From Rhodothermales bacterium (GTDB taxonomy: Bacteria > Bacteroidota > Rhodothermia > Rhodothermales > VXPQ01): a stretch of 52,867 nt of DNA. The notes beneath the pieces are model-generated. The model saw only the letters and a list, made by a program, of their open reading frames with translations, did not search any database and was not told the DNA's origin. The position numbers were made by a program, and so were the translations under genes. Position 1 is the stretch's first letter. Every line of letters begins with the position of its first letter. The DNA is taken from positions 1 to 52,867 of the forward strand of contig JAJDWX010000048.1 of NCBI GenBank assembly GCA_022825385.1. Reading direction: 5' to 3'. This document shows positions 1 to 9,728 of this stretch, piece after piece.

Positions 1-141
1 GCAGCCTCCCGAAGGGCGCGTCACGTCCCCAACGACCCGAATCTACGATTTTTTCTGCTGATTTCATCGATACAAGCATGACGACTTGTGCAGGCAAACG
101 TGACGCGCTGAGCGAAGTGGATTTAATCAGAGTATCCTTAA
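1..141. repeat. MITE-like element, right part of a copy cut by the window edge
   Basis: This stretch matches positions 21410-21549 closely along its whole length and ends with the same terminal sequence, GATTTAATCAGAGTATCCT followed by TA. The left half lies outside the window. It contains no convincing gene and sits just downstream of the stop of the glycosyltransferase gene. The family is non-coding and structured; see the complete copy at 21289-21549. Confidence 0.75.
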
Positions 142-197
142 GGCCGCCGCTGGTCAACAGCGCGAACGAAGAGGGTACCCTGCAACGACAAAACAGT

Positions 198-926
198 TCA
201 AAGGTTCTTTGGCGGGAGACGGCTTCGTTTCAAGGCGAACTTTCCGATAGTCCAGAGAATTTTTACGGAAGCCTTGACCGTTCCCGATACGGAACCGGTG
301 ACTTTGGAAACGCCGACCCGGCGGCGGTAGGATACGGGCGCTTCGAGGCACCGCAGCCCGGCCCGCGCGGCCTTGATCTGCATTTCGACCGTCCATCCGA
401 ACGTTTTGTCCTGCATGGCGAGGCGCTCCAGCGCAGCGAACCGGATGGCGCGGAACGGCCCGAGGTCGGTGAAGCGGACGCCCCATCGCCAGCGGATCAG
501 GGCGCAGGCTACGTAGTTGCCGACGAGCGCCTGGGGCAACAGGGCTCCCGGCTCCCGGGAACCCCTCATGCGCGAGCCGACGACGAAGTCCGCCTCGCCG
601 CGCGCGATCGGGGCGACGAGGCGGGGCATCTCTTCCGGATGGTCGCTGTGGTCTCCGTCGAGAAACACGATAATGTCCGGCTTGCGGGCGCGCGCATAGT
701 CGATCCCCCGGAGACAAGCCCAGCCATAGCCCTTGCGGTCCTCCCGGAGCACGGTGGCCCCCGCCGCCCGCGCATGGCGCGCCGTTTCGTCCGTGGAGGC
801 ATTGTTCACCACCACGACCTCTTCCACCGCTCCGGGGGGAATGTCCCGTATGACGCGGCCAATGGCGCGCGCCTCGTTGAAGGCGGGAATGACGACGAGT
901 ACGCGCGCGCCTTGCGTTTCGGTCAT
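198..926 (-). CDS. family 2 glycosyltransferase
   Basis: 242-residue GT-A type glycosyltransferase with no signal peptide, expected to transfer a sugar from a nucleotide-sugar donor, most like the dolichyl-phosphate/UDP-glucose transferase branch. The N-terminus has the typical strand and loop VVIPAFNEA (about 12-20). VVVVNNASTDET (about 37-48) belongs to the nucleotide-binding site, and the metal-binding DGD is at residues 90-92. The C-terminal part (about 200-230) is basic and moderately hydrophobic but has no clear membrane anchor. It is the last gene of the minus-strand run, 10 bp after the lipoprotein gene, so it is probably co-transcribed. Acceptor and product cannot be read from the sequence. 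Confidence 0.88.
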   Translation of the reverse strand: MTETQGARVLVVIPAFNEARAIGRVIRDIPPGAVEEVVVVNNASTDETARHARAAGATVLREDRKGYGWACLRGIDYARARKPDIIVFLDGDHSDHPEEMPRLVAPIARGEADFVVGSRMRGSREPGALLPQALVGNYVACALIRWRWGVRFTDLGPFRAIRFAALERLAMQDKTFGWTVEMQIKAARAGLRCLEAPVSYRRRVGVSKVTGSVSGTVKASVKILWTIGKFALKRSRLPPKNL

Positions 927-936
927 CGGGCTTTGG

Positions 937-1992
937 TTATTCTTTTTGTCCTGTTCGCCCCGCCGCCGGCTTCCATCGGTACAGGCGAAGTTCCGGCCCG
1001 GGATTCGATACGGCGACCGCGATAACGTAGGTTCCGTCCGCCCGGCGCCGGACGTCCAGGTCCTGCGGGAAGAACGAAGCGTCCCAGGCGCGTTCGGGTT
1101 CTGTCAGGCGATGGACGAGGCGGCCCGCCCGGTCGAAAGCGTCGATGCGCAGCCAGCCGGCCCGCAGATTCAGCGCGAAAAGGAGGTTGTTTGCTGCGGC
1201 GGCCGAGGGGGTCAGCAGCGGGGCTTCGTGGACTTCTCCCTGCATCCAGGCATGGCTGCGGGCCAGCATGGGCGAATCGAAGCCGCGCAGCGCAAGCGTG
1301 TCCAGCGGTTCGCCCTGCGCAAGGACATCGACGACGGGCCGAAACCCGGACAAGCTCAGGAGCGAATCTCCCCAGAACCGGAGCATGCCTGCGTGGCGCC
1401 AGTGCGGTCCGGGCAGGGCGTGGCGGGCGGCGATGGCGCCGTCGTCGTCAATCTCGGCGACGAATGCGCCGGTTTGCGGGTCTACGCGCTTGTAGTATAT
1501 GGCGCCGTTTCCGAATGCGCCGTACGTCAGCGCGGCGTTCGAGCGTTCCGGATCCCGGATCGGGACAGCGCCGACCGGCTCGCCCGCTACGAAAAAGTGC
1601 ATGGCCGGCGTTTCCGGCTCGAATAGGGCGACCGTATCCGCTGCTACGCCTGCGATCCAGGGGATGTGCGCGGCGGCGAAGGCGCCAAGGGGCGCGCCGG
1701 AGAGGTCGAAAACGAACACGCGCGCCTGCGCCGCGTCGCTCAGGTAGACGGGGCCGTCGTCCCCCGGTCCGAAACGTACGGTTCGGGGGTACGCATCCCC
1801 GCGCTCGGCGAGGATGGGCCGCGTCCAGGCCAGCGCAAGCGTGTCCATCGGGATGGACAGGGCCAGCGTGCGGGAGAGGGAGTCGGCGGGCGCGAGCGCG
1901 GTGGATTCCTGGCGGCGGCAGGAATACGGAAGGCAGCCGGACACAAGCAGGAGGGCCGCCGCGGCGAAGGCGCTCAGGCGATGCGAATTCAT
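937..1992 (-). CDS. predicted beta-propeller lipoprotein
   Basis: 351-residue exported protein of unknown function. The N-terminus is a lipoprotein signal peptide (hydrophobic AAAALLLVSGC, lipid-attachment Cys about residue 19). The body has repeated short strand-like segments such as GPVYLSDAAQARVFVFDLSG, the pattern of 6-bladed NHL-like propellers. Its ATG overlaps the stop of the HtrA-like gene by four bases (ATGA), so the two are probably translationally coupled. It may be a partner or sensor for that protease, but this rests on position only. Confidence 0.7.
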   Translation of the reverse strand: MNSHRLSAFAAAALLLVSGCLPYSCRRQESTALAPADSLSRTLALSIPMDTLALAWTRPILAERGDAYPRTVRFGPGDDGPVYLSDAAQARVFVFDLSGAPLGAFAAAHIPWIAGVAADTVALFEPETPAMHFFVAGEPVGAVPIRDPERSNAALTYGAFGNGAIYYKRVDPQTGAFVAEIDDDGAIAARHALPGPHWRHAGMLRFWGDSLLSLSGFRPVVDVLAQGEPLDTLALRGFDSPMLARSHAWMQGEVHEAPLLTPSAAAANNLLFALNLRAGWLRIDAFDRAGRLVHRLTEPERAWDASFFPQDLDVRRRADGTYVIAVAVSNPGPELRLYRWKPAAGRTGQKE

Positions 1993-3185
1993 CCGGACTG
2001 CCGACCGATGCGCAGCGTTACTTCCTGGAACGATCCGTTGCGCAGGACGCCGAAGCGCACCTCCTCTCCAGGTCGGTAATCCTGCATCTTGCCGCTCAAA
2101 TCTTCGTGTCCTTCAATGGCTTCGCCCTCCATGGACACGATTACGTCGTAGGGTTCGAAACCGGCTTCGTCCGCCGGGGAATCCGGGTCGATGTCGCGCA
2201 CGAGCACGCCCTCGTCGGAGGCCATGCCGAGGGCCTGCGCGACGCCGCGGCTGATTTCGGAGACGTACAATCCGGTGTAGAACGCCCTGTCAACCCGCCC
2301 GTGCTCGCGGAGTTCGTCGAGGATGCGCTGCGCCTTGCGGGCAGGCACGGCGAATCCGATGCCTATCGAGCCGCCGGTCCGGCTGTAGATGGCCGTGTTG
2401 ACCCCGATAACCTTGCCGAGGGCGTTGACGAGCGGGCCGCCGGAGTTGCCCCGGTTGATGGCGGCGTCTGTCTGGATCATGTCGCGGTACACGCGCCCGT
2501 CGCTTGTCGATTCGAGATTTCGGTCCACGGCGCTGACGACGCCGACGGTGACGGTGGGCTGCGCCGCTTCGAACAGGCCGAAGGGATTGCCCAGCGCAAT
2601 AACCCACTCTCCGGGGAAGGCGTCCTCTTCCGGTTCGAATGTCAGGTACGGCAACGGCTCCGGCGGCTCCACCTTGAGCAGGGCAATGTCGGAAACCGGA
2701 TCGGAGCCGACGAGGGCGCCTTCCAGCGCTTGCCCGTCCGGGAAAGCGACCGTGATTCTCGAAGCGTTGCCCGCCACATGGTCGTTGGTGACGATGTAGC
2801 CGTCCGGCGATATGACGAATCCCGAACCAAGGTTTTCCACCTCCTGTTCGAGTTGCCGCCGGCCGAAAAAGTATTCGAACCAGGGGTCGGAGAAGAAGGG
2901 GTCCTGGTACTGGACCTGTTCAATGACGTTGATGCTGACGATGGCCGGGGAGGCGGTCTCTACGGCGCGCGTGATGGCGGTGCGCCGCGAGGCTTCGATG
3001 GCGGCCTGTACCGTTTCGCTGCGCGGCGGGATTTCCGACGCCTCGGCGACGGTTTGCTCCGCGGCGGCGCTGTTTTCCGGGATCGCCTGGGATAATGCAT
3101 TGTGTTTGCATCCCAATGCAGTCAGCAGCAACAGGATGCAGCCCGGAAGGTTCGATATGCCGAAGAATGTGTTTTTCAGGCGCAT
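1989..3185 (-). CDS. HtrA/DegP-like periplasmic serine protease, lipoprotein form
   Basis: Trypsin-fold envelope protease with one C-terminal PDZ domain, 398 residues from the ATG at 3185; the open frame continues upstream to a TTG but the signal peptide fits the ATG. It starts with a lipoprotein signal (LTALGC, Cys26), so the protease is probably membrane-tethered. The catalytic triad is visible: His136 in NDHVAGN, Asp166 in SDIALL and Ser248 in GNSGGPL. Residues about 300-390 form the PDZ domain (SDEGVLVRDIDPDSPADEAG). HtrA proteins degrade or refold damaged exported proteins. The 129-bp gap before it holds the short palindrome at 3240-3280. Confidence 0.9.
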   Translation of the reverse strand: MRLKNTFFGISNLPGCILLLLTALGCKHNALSQAIPENSAAAEQTVAEASEIPPRSETVQAAIEASRRTAITRAVETASPAIVSINVIEQVQYQDPFFSDPWFEYFFGRRQLEQEVENLGSGFVISPDGYIVTNDHVAGNASRITVAFPDGQALEGALVGSDPVSDIALLKVEPPEPLPYLTFEPEEDAFPGEWVIALGNPFGLFEAAQPTVTVGVVSAVDRNLESTSDGRVYRDMIQTDAAINRGNSGGPLVNALGKVIGVNTAIYSRTGGSIGIGFAVPARKAQRILDELREHGRVDRAFYTGLYVSEISRGVAQALGMASDEGVLVRDIDPDSPADEAGFEPYDVIVSMEGEAIEGHEDLSGKMQDYRPGEEVRFGVLRNGSFQEVTLRIGRQSG

Positions 3186-3239
3186 TTCGCTGCCGTAACG
3201 GGGCCGGGCGTAAAGAGACTGCAACGCGGGTTGCGTTGT

Positions 3240-3280
3240 AAGGATACGCTGATTAAATCCGCGAAGATCAGAGTATCCTT
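3240..3280. repeat. minimal derivative of the MITE-like element
   Basis: A 41-bp near-palindrome in the gap between the TauE/SafE and HtrA genes. The first 27 bases match the left end of the 21289-21549 element with few changes. The last 14 match its right end (ATCAGAGTATCCTT). It looks like an internal-deletion copy with the two ends joined. As RNA it would form a hairpin and could act as a weak processing or termination signal between two genes transcribed in the same direction. Confidence 0.7.
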
Positions 3281-3314
3281 TATTACGAGATCGCCGGGGG
3301 CTGGTTTCGGAAGT

Positions 3315-4145
3315 TTATCCTGTGGCTACGTCCCAAAGCAGTCGCAGCGCGACGACAGCGGCCAAGGCGGCGAACAGCAACTGCAACATGCGTTGATTCA
3401 GGCGATGCGCCACGCGGACGCCCAGCCGGGCGGTAAGCGCGGCGGGGGTCGCCAGAAAAAGCCCCCGTATGGCGTCCACGTAGCCGAGCGCGTGGTCCGG
3501 CGTGTTGGCTCCCTGTCCCAGCCAGGCGTAGATCAGCGTGCCGGCGAGGGAAATGAATACGATGGTGGCGCTGGAGGTGCCCGTGGCTACGTGCATGGGC
3601 AGGCGCAGGAAATGATGGTACGCCGGGACGAGCGCTACGCCGCCGCCCACGCCCGCCGCCGAGGCAATGGCCCCCGCCGCGGACCCCGTCCCCGCCAGTA
3701 CCCCGGCCCGAAGCCGCCGGGGATTGAAGGCGTCGGGCTCCGGCGCGGATTCGAATCGCACCGCCATGCGCGCCGTCAGCGCAAGCAGGACCATGCTGAA
3801 AACGATCTGGAACGCCTCCCCGTCGTACCAGGGCTGCGTGGTGACCCAGCGGGTCATGACCAGGACGACGGCGGCGCTGAACACGCCCACGATGACGGCC
3901 ACCCGGGTTATCACCGCCTTCTTCTCGTACTGCGCCCAGGCGGTGACGGCGGCGGCGATCATGGTGCAGAACAAACTCGACCCGATCGTGAGCGGCGCAA
4001 GCGCCTCCGGGGAAACGCCGGTGTGGTGGTAATAGAAGAAAAGCACCGGGGCGAAAATAATGCCTCCGCCGACGCCGAAAAGCCCCGCCACGAATCCCCC
4101 GCCGAGCCCGGCGGCGACCAGAAGCATCAGGTGCAGAATATCCAT
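3315..4145 (-). CDS. TauE/SafE family permease
   Basis: 276-residue integral membrane protein of the TauE/SafE (DUF81) family, whose members export sulfite, sulfoacetate or related anions. It has the two glycine-rich signature repeats, GLFGVGGGIIFAP (about 22-34) and ASAAGVGGGVALVP in the second half, and about eight hydrophobic segments. It is 44 bp downstream of the CtpA-type protease gene and on the same strand. No sulfur-metabolism genes are nearby, so its substrate is unassigned. Confidence 0.87.
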   Translation of the reverse strand: MDILHLMLLVAAGLGGGFVAGLFGVGGGIIFAPVLFFYYHHTGVSPEALAPLTIGSSLFCTMIAAAVTAWAQYEKKAVITRVAVIVGVFSAAVVLVMTRWVTTQPWYDGEAFQIVFSMVLLALTARMAVRFESAPEPDAFNPRRLRAGVLAGTGSAAGAIASAAGVGGGVALVPAYHHFLRLPMHVATGTSSATIVFISLAGTLIYAWLGQGANTPDHALGYVDAIRGLFLATPAALTARLGVRVAHRLNQRMLQLLFAALAAVVALRLLWDVATG

Positions 4146-4189
4146 GACGGTTGGGCGAGCGGCGCCCGGCGCGGTTCGCGCGACAGGCT

Positions 4190-5848
4190 TTACCGGGGCG
4201 CCAGAATCCGGGTATAGGCGGGCGTATCTTCCAGCAGGCGCACCGCCGCCAGAATGTGTTCGTCGTGGTCGAGGGAGGCGGCGATTCGGGCGGACTGCCC
4301 GAAATACCGGGACAGAATTTCTTCGCGAAGCTGTTTTTTCAAGTGTTCGCGGCGCCGCTCGAAGACAGCGTGTTTTTCGGACAGCATGGCCTCGCGCAGC
4401 GTCGCTATCTCGTCTTGCATGGATTCGTATCCGTTGCGGTCAAGCTGCTCTTCCAGCGTGGCGAGCGCATGTTCGGCTTCGGTCCGGTAGCTGAATTCTT
4501 CCTCTTCGAGCCATGCCGCAAAATCGTCCAGGATCGCGTCGGATACGGCGAAGCCGGGCGGGATCGAGTCGTTGCGGGCTGCAAAACGGTTGGCGTAGAA
4601 GAAAAAGGCGGCTTCTCGCACCAGCGCCTTCTCCAGTTCGCTTTTGGGGTCGAGGGACGTCAGGGTGTCCGGTTCGACGCCGCGGCCGCTTCGGACCGGT
4701 CGTCCGTTGCGCGTGGCGAACCGTTGTCGCAACGAATCGGCGGGGGGCGCGTCGCCTGCGCGCCGCTGGTCGTAGTCGATTGCCTGAATGCTCCGTCCGC
4801 TCGGCGTGTAATACTTCGAGGTCGTCATTTTCAGGGACGTGTTGTACGGAAGCGGCTTGACGACTTGCACCAGGCCCTTTCCGAAGGTGGGCGCGCCCAG
4901 CACGACGGCCCGGTCCAGGTCCTGCATGGCGCCCGCCACGATTTCTGCGGCGGAGGCGGTGATGTTTCCGACCAGCAGCGCGAGCGGGAGGTCTGGCGCG
5001 ACGGGCGGGTTCTCGCTGCGATACGCCCGCTCGTTCCGGAGCGTTCGGCCTCGCGTGGATACGATGACGGAGCCTTGCGGGACGAACAATTCCGCGGCTT
5101 CTACCGCTTCGTCGAGCAGGCCGCCCGGATTGTCCCGGAGGTCAAGCACCAGGCCCCGGAGCCGATCCGTTTTTTGCAGGGTTTGCACCGCTTCGCGGAG
5201 TTCCGCGGCGGCCCCGCGCGCAAACCGGTCGAACTTGATATACCCGATGCCCGCCGCCGAGTCGGCGAAGGCCGCGAACGACACATTTTTCAGGGTAACC
5301 TGCTGCCGGGACAGCCGAAACCGTATCGGTTCGGGCGCGCCCTCGCGTTCGACGGCGAGTTCGACGGCGGTTCCGGGTTCGCCCCGCATCAGATTCCGCA
5401 GGTCGCTGAGCGTCATGCCTTCCGTCGAGCGGCCTTCTATTTCTGTGATGACGTCTCCGGCGCGCACGCCCTGTTTGTACCCGCTCGTCCCCTCGATCGG
5501 CGCGACGACGATAATTTTTTCGTTGCGCACGTCGATGTTCAGCCCGACGCCTCCGTAACTGCCCCGCGTTATGATGTGAATCTGCGTATTGTCCGCCTCG
5601 TCCATGAATGTGGTGTACGGATCCAGGTCCTCCAGCATGGCGTGGATGCCCACCCGCATGAGCCGCTGCGGGTCCGGGCGATCCACATAGCCGGTGACCA
5701 GTTCCTCGTAGACCGATCCGAAGATTCGGAAATTTTTTCGCAGCGCGAAGAAATCGTCGTCTTTCGCGGAGAAAAAACCGGTCGCGAGGACGGCGACCGC
5801 AAGGACGATGAGCGTGGGGCGTTTTTTCGCCGCAAGAGGTATGCGCAT
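4190..5848 (-). CDS. CtpA-type carboxyl-terminal processing protease (S41)
   Basis: S41 peptidase of 552 residues taken from the ATG at 5848, which gives an N-terminal signal anchor (about 10-27). An upstream in-frame extension would run through tatC and is rejected. A PDZ domain covers about 88-175 and the S41 core about 195-370. The Ser/Lys dyad is Ser299 in GNITASAAE and Lys324 in FGKGLVQ. A helical C-terminal extension of about 150 residues follows. Such enzymes trim or degrade exported proteins at their C-termini. It starts 13 bp after tatC ends. Confidence 0.93.
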   Translation of the reverse strand: MRIPLAAKKRPTLIVLAVAVLATGFFSAKDDDFFALRKNFRIFGSVYEELVTGYVDRPDPQRLMRVGIHAMLEDLDPYTTFMDEADNTQIHIITRGSYGGVGLNIDVRNEKIIVVAPIEGTSGYKQGVRAGDVITEIEGRSTEGMTLSDLRNLMRGEPGTAVELAVEREGAPEPIRFRLSRQQVTLKNVSFAAFADSAAGIGYIKFDRFARGAAAELREAVQTLQKTDRLRGLVLDLRDNPGGLLDEAVEAAELFVPQGSVIVSTRGRTLRNERAYRSENPPVAPDLPLALLVGNITASAAEIVAGAMQDLDRAVVLGAPTFGKGLVQVVKPLPYNTSLKMTTSKYYTPSGRSIQAIDYDQRRAGDAPPADSLRQRFATRNGRPVRSGRGVEPDTLTSLDPKSELEKALVREAAFFFYANRFAARNDSIPPGFAVSDAILDDFAAWLEEEEFSYRTEAEHALATLEEQLDRNGYESMQDEIATLREAMLSEKHAVFERRREHLKKQLREEILSRYFGQSARIAASLDHDEHILAAVRLLEDTPAYTRILAPR

Positions 5849-5861
5849 GGGGTCGGGAAGG

Positions 5862-6737
5862 CTATTCGAGCGCTTTTTCCAGCCGTCGTTTTTCGCGGCG
5901 CTCCACATGCTTCGATATCCATATGGAAAGTTCGTAGAGCCCCGCCATGGGGACGGCCACAAGCAATTGCGAGACCGGATCCGGAGGCGTCAGAAACGCG
6001 CCGAGAATCAGGATGCCGATAAGCGCGTATTTGCGCCCTTTCTGCAGGACGCCGGCGTTGACAATGCCTATTTTCGCCAGAAAAAACATGACCACCGGCA
6101 ATTCGAAAAGCAGGCCCACGCCGAATACCCATGTGGTCACCAGGCTGAAATACTTGGTGATGTCGAACTCGTTGACGATCTGTTCTGAAATGACGAAATT
6201 CGCAAAGAATTGCAAGGCCATCGGGGTGATGACGCAGTAGCCGAAGCCGACGCCCAGCACGAAAAATCCGGTGGCGAAGAAGGACGCGAAGCGCATCCCC
6301 CTTTTTTCTTCGGGATACAGGCCCGGCTCGATGAATTTCCAGAATTGATAGATGGTAATGGGCGCGCCGATAATGATGCCCACCACGAGCACCGATCCCC
6401 AATACGCGAAAAACTGGCCCGTCACGGTGCGGTTTTGCAAAATCAGCGCCTTCGCTTCGAAACCGAAGAGCTGATACATGAAGAAGTCCTCCTTCGTGGG
6501 GCCGAGAAGAATCTGGTCTATGACGAATTCGTCGTAGATGGCGCAGAAGACAGCGCCCAGGACGACGCCCCCGAGGCCTTTGAAAATGCGCCACCGGAGT
6601 TCTTCGAGGTGGTCGAGGAAAGACATTTCTTCCAGCGCATCGGCCAGATTGAATTCATTCGACGCGTCGCCTTCTGCGCCGTCCCGGATCGTATTCCCGG
6701 CGGGGGTCGGTTTTTTTCGAAAGCCGAAAAGGTTCAT
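5862..6737 (-). CDS. tatC: Sec-independent protein translocase TatC
   Basis: 291-residue polytopic membrane protein with about six hydrophobic helices. The diagnostic start of the core is SFLDHLEELRWRIFK (about 38-52), and F/LEELR is the signal-peptide-binding region. TatC recognises twin-arginine signals. Genes in this window with such signals are the isomerase at 20355-21236 and the two TRAP binding proteins. The gene lies 3 bp after the phosphoribosyltransferase gene. No tatA or tatB is present here. Confidence 0.96.
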   Translation of the reverse strand: MNLFGFRKKPTPAGNTIRDGAEGDASNEFNLADALEEMSFLDHLEELRWRIFKGLGGVVLGAVFCAIYDEFVIDQILLGPTKEDFFMYQLFGFEAKALILQNRTVTGQFFAYWGSVLVVGIIIGAPITIYQFWKFIEPGLYPEEKRGMRFASFFATGFFVLGVGFGYCVITPMALQFFANFVISEQIVNEFDITKYFSLVTTWVFGVGLLFELPVVMFFLAKIGIVNAGVLQKGRKYALIGILILGAFLTPPDPVSQLLVAVPMAGLYELSIWISKHVERREKRRLEKALE

Positions 6738-6740
6738 CGG

Positions 6741-7340
6741 TTACGCCGGGTCGGATGGGTCTCGTTTGTCTTCGCGCAGATTCAGTTCGAGCAGGGAATC
6801 CACCCAGACCCCTTCTTTTTCTACCTGCGCCTTGCCGTCGCTCCAGGCAAAGTGGAAGAGGGTCATCACCCCCGCTACCTCGAATCCCTCCTGTCGGAGC
6901 TGGGCGATGGCCCGCAGGGCGCTTTGGCCGCTGTTGAGAATATCGTCCAGGAGCACTACGGGCCGCCGCCGGTCGAGCGGTCCTTCGATGAGCCGCTGTC
7001 GCCCGTGCGGTTTGCGATTTTCCCGTACGAAACCTGCCGTAAACGGCGGGGATCCTTCTGCGGCGAGCGCCGAGCACACCATGGCGTACGCGCCGAATCC
7101 GCCCCCGGCCACCTGGCGCACGCCCTTGTTGCGGAGCCGGTCCGCCAGCGCCTGCCCGACTTCTCGGAACATGGCGGCCTCGAGCATGGGCATGCGTATG
7201 TCCAGCAGCCACCCGATAGGCCGTCCCCGCGGGTCGGTGATGTTTTCCTCGCTGCGGCGAACAAGCGCCCGCTCGTACAAGCGGCGACCCAGGTTGGCCA
7301 GATCCGCGCTGGCGGAGGGAGATGATACGCCGTTCGGCAT
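6741..7340 (-). CDS. PyrE-like phosphoribosyltransferase
   Basis: 199-residue type I phosphoribosyltransferase, most like orotate phosphoribosyltransferase, which joins orotate to PRPP in pyrimidine synthesis. The PRPP loop VVLLDDILNSGQSA is at about 135-148, and the upstream FVRENRKPHG resembles the PyrE lysine loop. The ATG at 7340 is chosen because the reading frame beyond it continues into glyA in the wrong frame. The gap to glyA is 53 bp. It could also be a related PRTase with another base, since the substrate pocket cannot be judged. Confidence 0.82.
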   Translation of the reverse strand: MPNGVSSPSASADLANLGRRLYERALVRRSEENITDPRGRPIGWLLDIRMPMLEAAMFREVGQALADRLRNKGVRQVAGGGFGAYAMVCSALAAEGSPPFTAGFVRENRKPHGRQRLIEGPLDRRRPVVLLDDILNSGQSALRAIAQLRQEGFEVAGVMTLFHFAWSDGKAQVEKEGVWVDSLLELNLREDKRDPSDPA

Positions 7341-7393
7341 GGTCTGTACAGGCCGGTTTGATCTCCGGGGCAGAGGAACTGGGGTATGCGGCT

Positions 7394-8701
7394 TCACGCG
7401 ACGGCGAAATCGTATAGCGGGAACCGTTCGCACAACGAACGCACTTCTGCCTGTACGTGGCGCAGCGTGGTTTCGTTGCCTGGGTCGGCAAGAATGCGGT
7501 CCATCAATTCGACTACCCATTCGAACTCTGCTTCTCCCAGGCCGCGCGTGGTCATGGCGGGCGTCCCGATGCGCATGCCGCTGGTTACGAACGGACTCGT
7601 TTCGTCGAAGGGCACCATGTTTTTGTTTACCGTGATGTCCGCTGCTTGCAGCGCCGCCTCGGCGTCCTTGCCTGTGAGCCCCTTGCTGCGCAGGTCGATG
7701 AGCACCAGATGATTGTCCGTCCCCCCCGAAACCAGGTCGTATCCCCGATTCAGGAAGGCCCTGGCCATGGCCCGGGCGTTGGCGACGACCTGCTTGCCGT
7801 ATTCGACGAAATCCGGTTGCAAGGCCTCTTTGAAGGCCACGCCCTTGGCGGCGATCACGTGCATGAGCGGCCCGCCCTGCATGCCTGGAAACACCGCCGA
7901 ATCGAACAATTCGCTCATCTGCTTGACGCGCCCGGAGGCCGGCGCCTTCTTGCCGAAGGGATTTTCGTAATCCGAACCCATGAGGAGCATGCCGCCCCGG
8001 GGTCCGCGCAGCGTTTTGTGCGTGGTCGTGGAAACGATATGGCAATGCGGCATGGGGTCGTTCAGCAAGCCCGCCGCGATCAGCCCCGCCGTGTGCGCCA
8101 TATCCATCCACAGGAAGGCTCCTGTCTCGTCGGCGATGTCGCGAAAGGCGGCGTAGTCGAAGTCGCGGGAGTAGGCGCTGGCCCCGATGGAGATCATGCG
8201 GGGTTTTTGTTTCCGCGCCAGATCGCGGACCTTGTTCATGTCGATGCGTCCGGCCAGCGGACCCTCCTTTTCGACGCCGTAATGGGTGGATTCGTACAGG
8301 ATGCCCGAAAAGTTGACCGGGCTGCCATGCGTGAGGTGCCCGCCGTGCGACAGGTCCAGTCCAAGGAAGGCGTCGCCGGGTTTCAGGAGGGTCAGAAACA
8401 CCGCCGCGTTTGCGTTGGCCCCGGAATGCGGCTGCACGTTGACCCAGTCGCAGCGGAACAATTCCTTTGCGCGTTCCCGCGCCAGGTTTTCCGCCGTGTC
8501 CACGTGCAGGCATCCGCCATAGTATCGCTTGCCGGGCAGCCCCTCCGCATATTTGTTGGTCAATGGCGTGCCCAGCGCTTGCAGCGTCGCCCGGCTGACG
8601 AAATTTTCGGACGCAATCAATTCAAGCCCTTCGTTCTGACGATACACCTCCTGCTGGATGGCTTCGTACATTCGAGGGTCGTTTTTCTGCAAATCGTTCA
8701 T
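7394..8701 (-). CDS. glyA: serine hydroxymethyltransferase
   Basis: 435-residue PLP enzyme that interconverts serine and glycine and charges tetrahydrofolate with a one-carbon unit. Full-length family features are present: [10 protein letters not shown] near the start, PHSGANAN (about 91-98), and the PLP lysine Lys229 in [14 protein letters not shown]. It follows the DUF4159 gene by 10 bp. Its product, methylene-THF, is the cofactor used by the ThyA encoded at 36903. Confidence 0.98.
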   Translation of the reverse strand: MNDLQKNDPRMYEAIQQEVYRQNEGLELIASENFVSRATLQALGTPLTNKYAEGLPGKRYYGGCLHVDTAENLARERAKELFRCDWVNVQPHSGANANAAVFLTLLKPGDAFLGLDLSHGGHLTHGSPVNFSGILYESTHYGVEKEGPLAGRIDMNKVRDLARKQKPRMISIGASAYSRDFDYAAFRDIADETGAFLWMDMAHTAGLIAAGLLNDPMPHCHIVSTTTHKTLRGPRGGMLLMGSDYENPFGKKAPASGRVKQMSELFDSAVFPGMQGGPLMHVIAAKGVAFKEALQPDFVEYGKQVVANARAMARAFLNRGYDLVSGGTDNHLVLIDLRSKGLTGKDAEAALQAADITVNKNMVPFDETSPFVTSGMRIGTPAMTTRGLGEAEFEWVVELMDRILADPGNETTLRHVQAEVRSLCERFPLYDFAVA

Positions 8702-8711
8702 GGCGTTGCGG

Positions 8712-9446
8712 TTAATTGGTCATAGCGTAGACGAGAATGTTGGTCCCCATGCGGAACGCGGTTTCGCGCGTCTCGGGAGAATCGTTATGCACTTGCGGAG
8801 ATTCCCACCCGTCGCTGATGTTTGTTTCGTAGGTGTAGAACGCGACGAGGCGCCCTTCGTGAAACAGGCCGTACCCCCTCGGCGGCGCGTTGTCGTGTTC
8901 GTGAATTTTCGGAAGTCCGTTCGGAAACACGTAATGGGCGCGGTAAATTTCATGGTCGAACGGGATTTCCACGAAGGATTTATCGGGAAAGACTTTTTTC
9001 ATCTCCCGGCGGATGTATTCGTCGAGTCCGTAGTCGTCGTCCACGTACAGAAATCCCCCGTTTTGCAAATAACGCCGGAGCCGCGCCGCTTCGTCGTCCG
9101 ACAATACGATGTTGCCATGGCCGGACAGGAACAGGAACGGAAACCCGAATATCCTGTCGCTGGAAAGCTCGACCGCGTCCGGGCGGGCGTCGACCTGCAG
9201 GAGCGTGTGGCGGCGGACGTATTGCAGGAAATTGGGCAGGGGCGTACTGGCCTGGTACCAGTCCCCTCCTCCGTTGTATTTTACGGCGGCGATGCGCAGG
9301 AGGCCGGGGTTCGAGATGGCGGCTTGCTCCTGCGCTTGTATATTTACGGCCTGTCCGTTCGCATGCCGCTCCAGGGCGAGATGCGCCAGCAGGCACAGCG
9401 CGAGCGCGCGCAACCCGGCGCCTGTTCGGGAAATATGCATCCGCAT
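8712..9446 (-). CDS. exported DUF4159 protein
   Basis: 244-residue protein with an N-terminal signal peptide (hydrophobic about 9-28, then ANGQA). It has the DUF4159 signatures [14 protein letters not shown] (about 51-64), [12 protein letters not shown] and GGFLYVDDD, and the conserved [12 protein letters not shown]. The domain is related to glutamine-amidotransferase-like folds found near MoxR/BatA gene sets in Bacteroidota-like genomes. Its function is not established. It is first in the minus-strand run and diverges from the zinc-ribbon gene across 63 bp, which should hold promoters for both. Confidence 0.85.
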   Translation of the reverse strand: MRMHISRTGAGLRALALCLLAHLALERHANGQAVNIQAQEQAAISNPGLLRIAAVKYNGGGDWYQASTPLPNFLQYVRRHTLLQVDARPDAVELSSDRIFGFPFLFLSGHGNIVLSDDEAARLRRYLQNGGFLYVDDDYGLDEYIRREMKKVFPDKSFVEIPFDHEIYRAHYVFPNGLPKIHEHDNAPPRGYGLFHEGRLVAFYTYETNISDGWESPQVHNDSPETRETAFRMGTNILVYAMTN

Positions 9447-9509
9447 GGGGTCGCGTTACGGTGTGTTCGGAGGGGTTCCTATTAAAGAAGAAAACAGCGA
9501 TGCGGTTTC

Positions 9510-9698
9510 ATGTTCGAGCGTTCTGCGCATAGGGAATGTCCTTCTTGCGCGCTGTCCATCGACGCGCAGGCGGACGTGTGTCCGTATTGCGGGTACGACC
9601 TGCCCCGGACCGCCGCTTCGATCAAGGCGGCGGCGGTCGTTTTCGCCCTGTTGATGCTCTGGCCGCTCTTTGAACTTGCGCGGCTTATCTTTCGCTGA
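9510..9698 (+). CDS. small zinc-ribbon membrane protein
   Basis: 62-residue protein. Two CxxC pairs (Cys10/Cys13 in CPSC, Cys24/Cys27 in CPYC) form a rubredoxin-like zinc ribbon. One membrane helix follows (about 38-58, rich in A, V, L and F). Function unknown. It stands 30 bp before the cupin hydroxylase gene on the same strand and may be co-transcribed with it. Confidence 0.7.
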   Translation: MFERSAHRECPSCALSIDAQADVCPYCGYDLPRTAASIKAAAVVFALLMLWPLFELARLIFR

Positions 9699-9728
9699 AA
9701 TTTTTCCTCGACAACCCTGCGCGCCCAC

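Noticed and set aside
7341-8513. 390-codon upstream extension of the phosphoribosyltransferase frame
   Set aside because: It runs through glyA in another frame. The family N-terminus fits the ATG at 7340.
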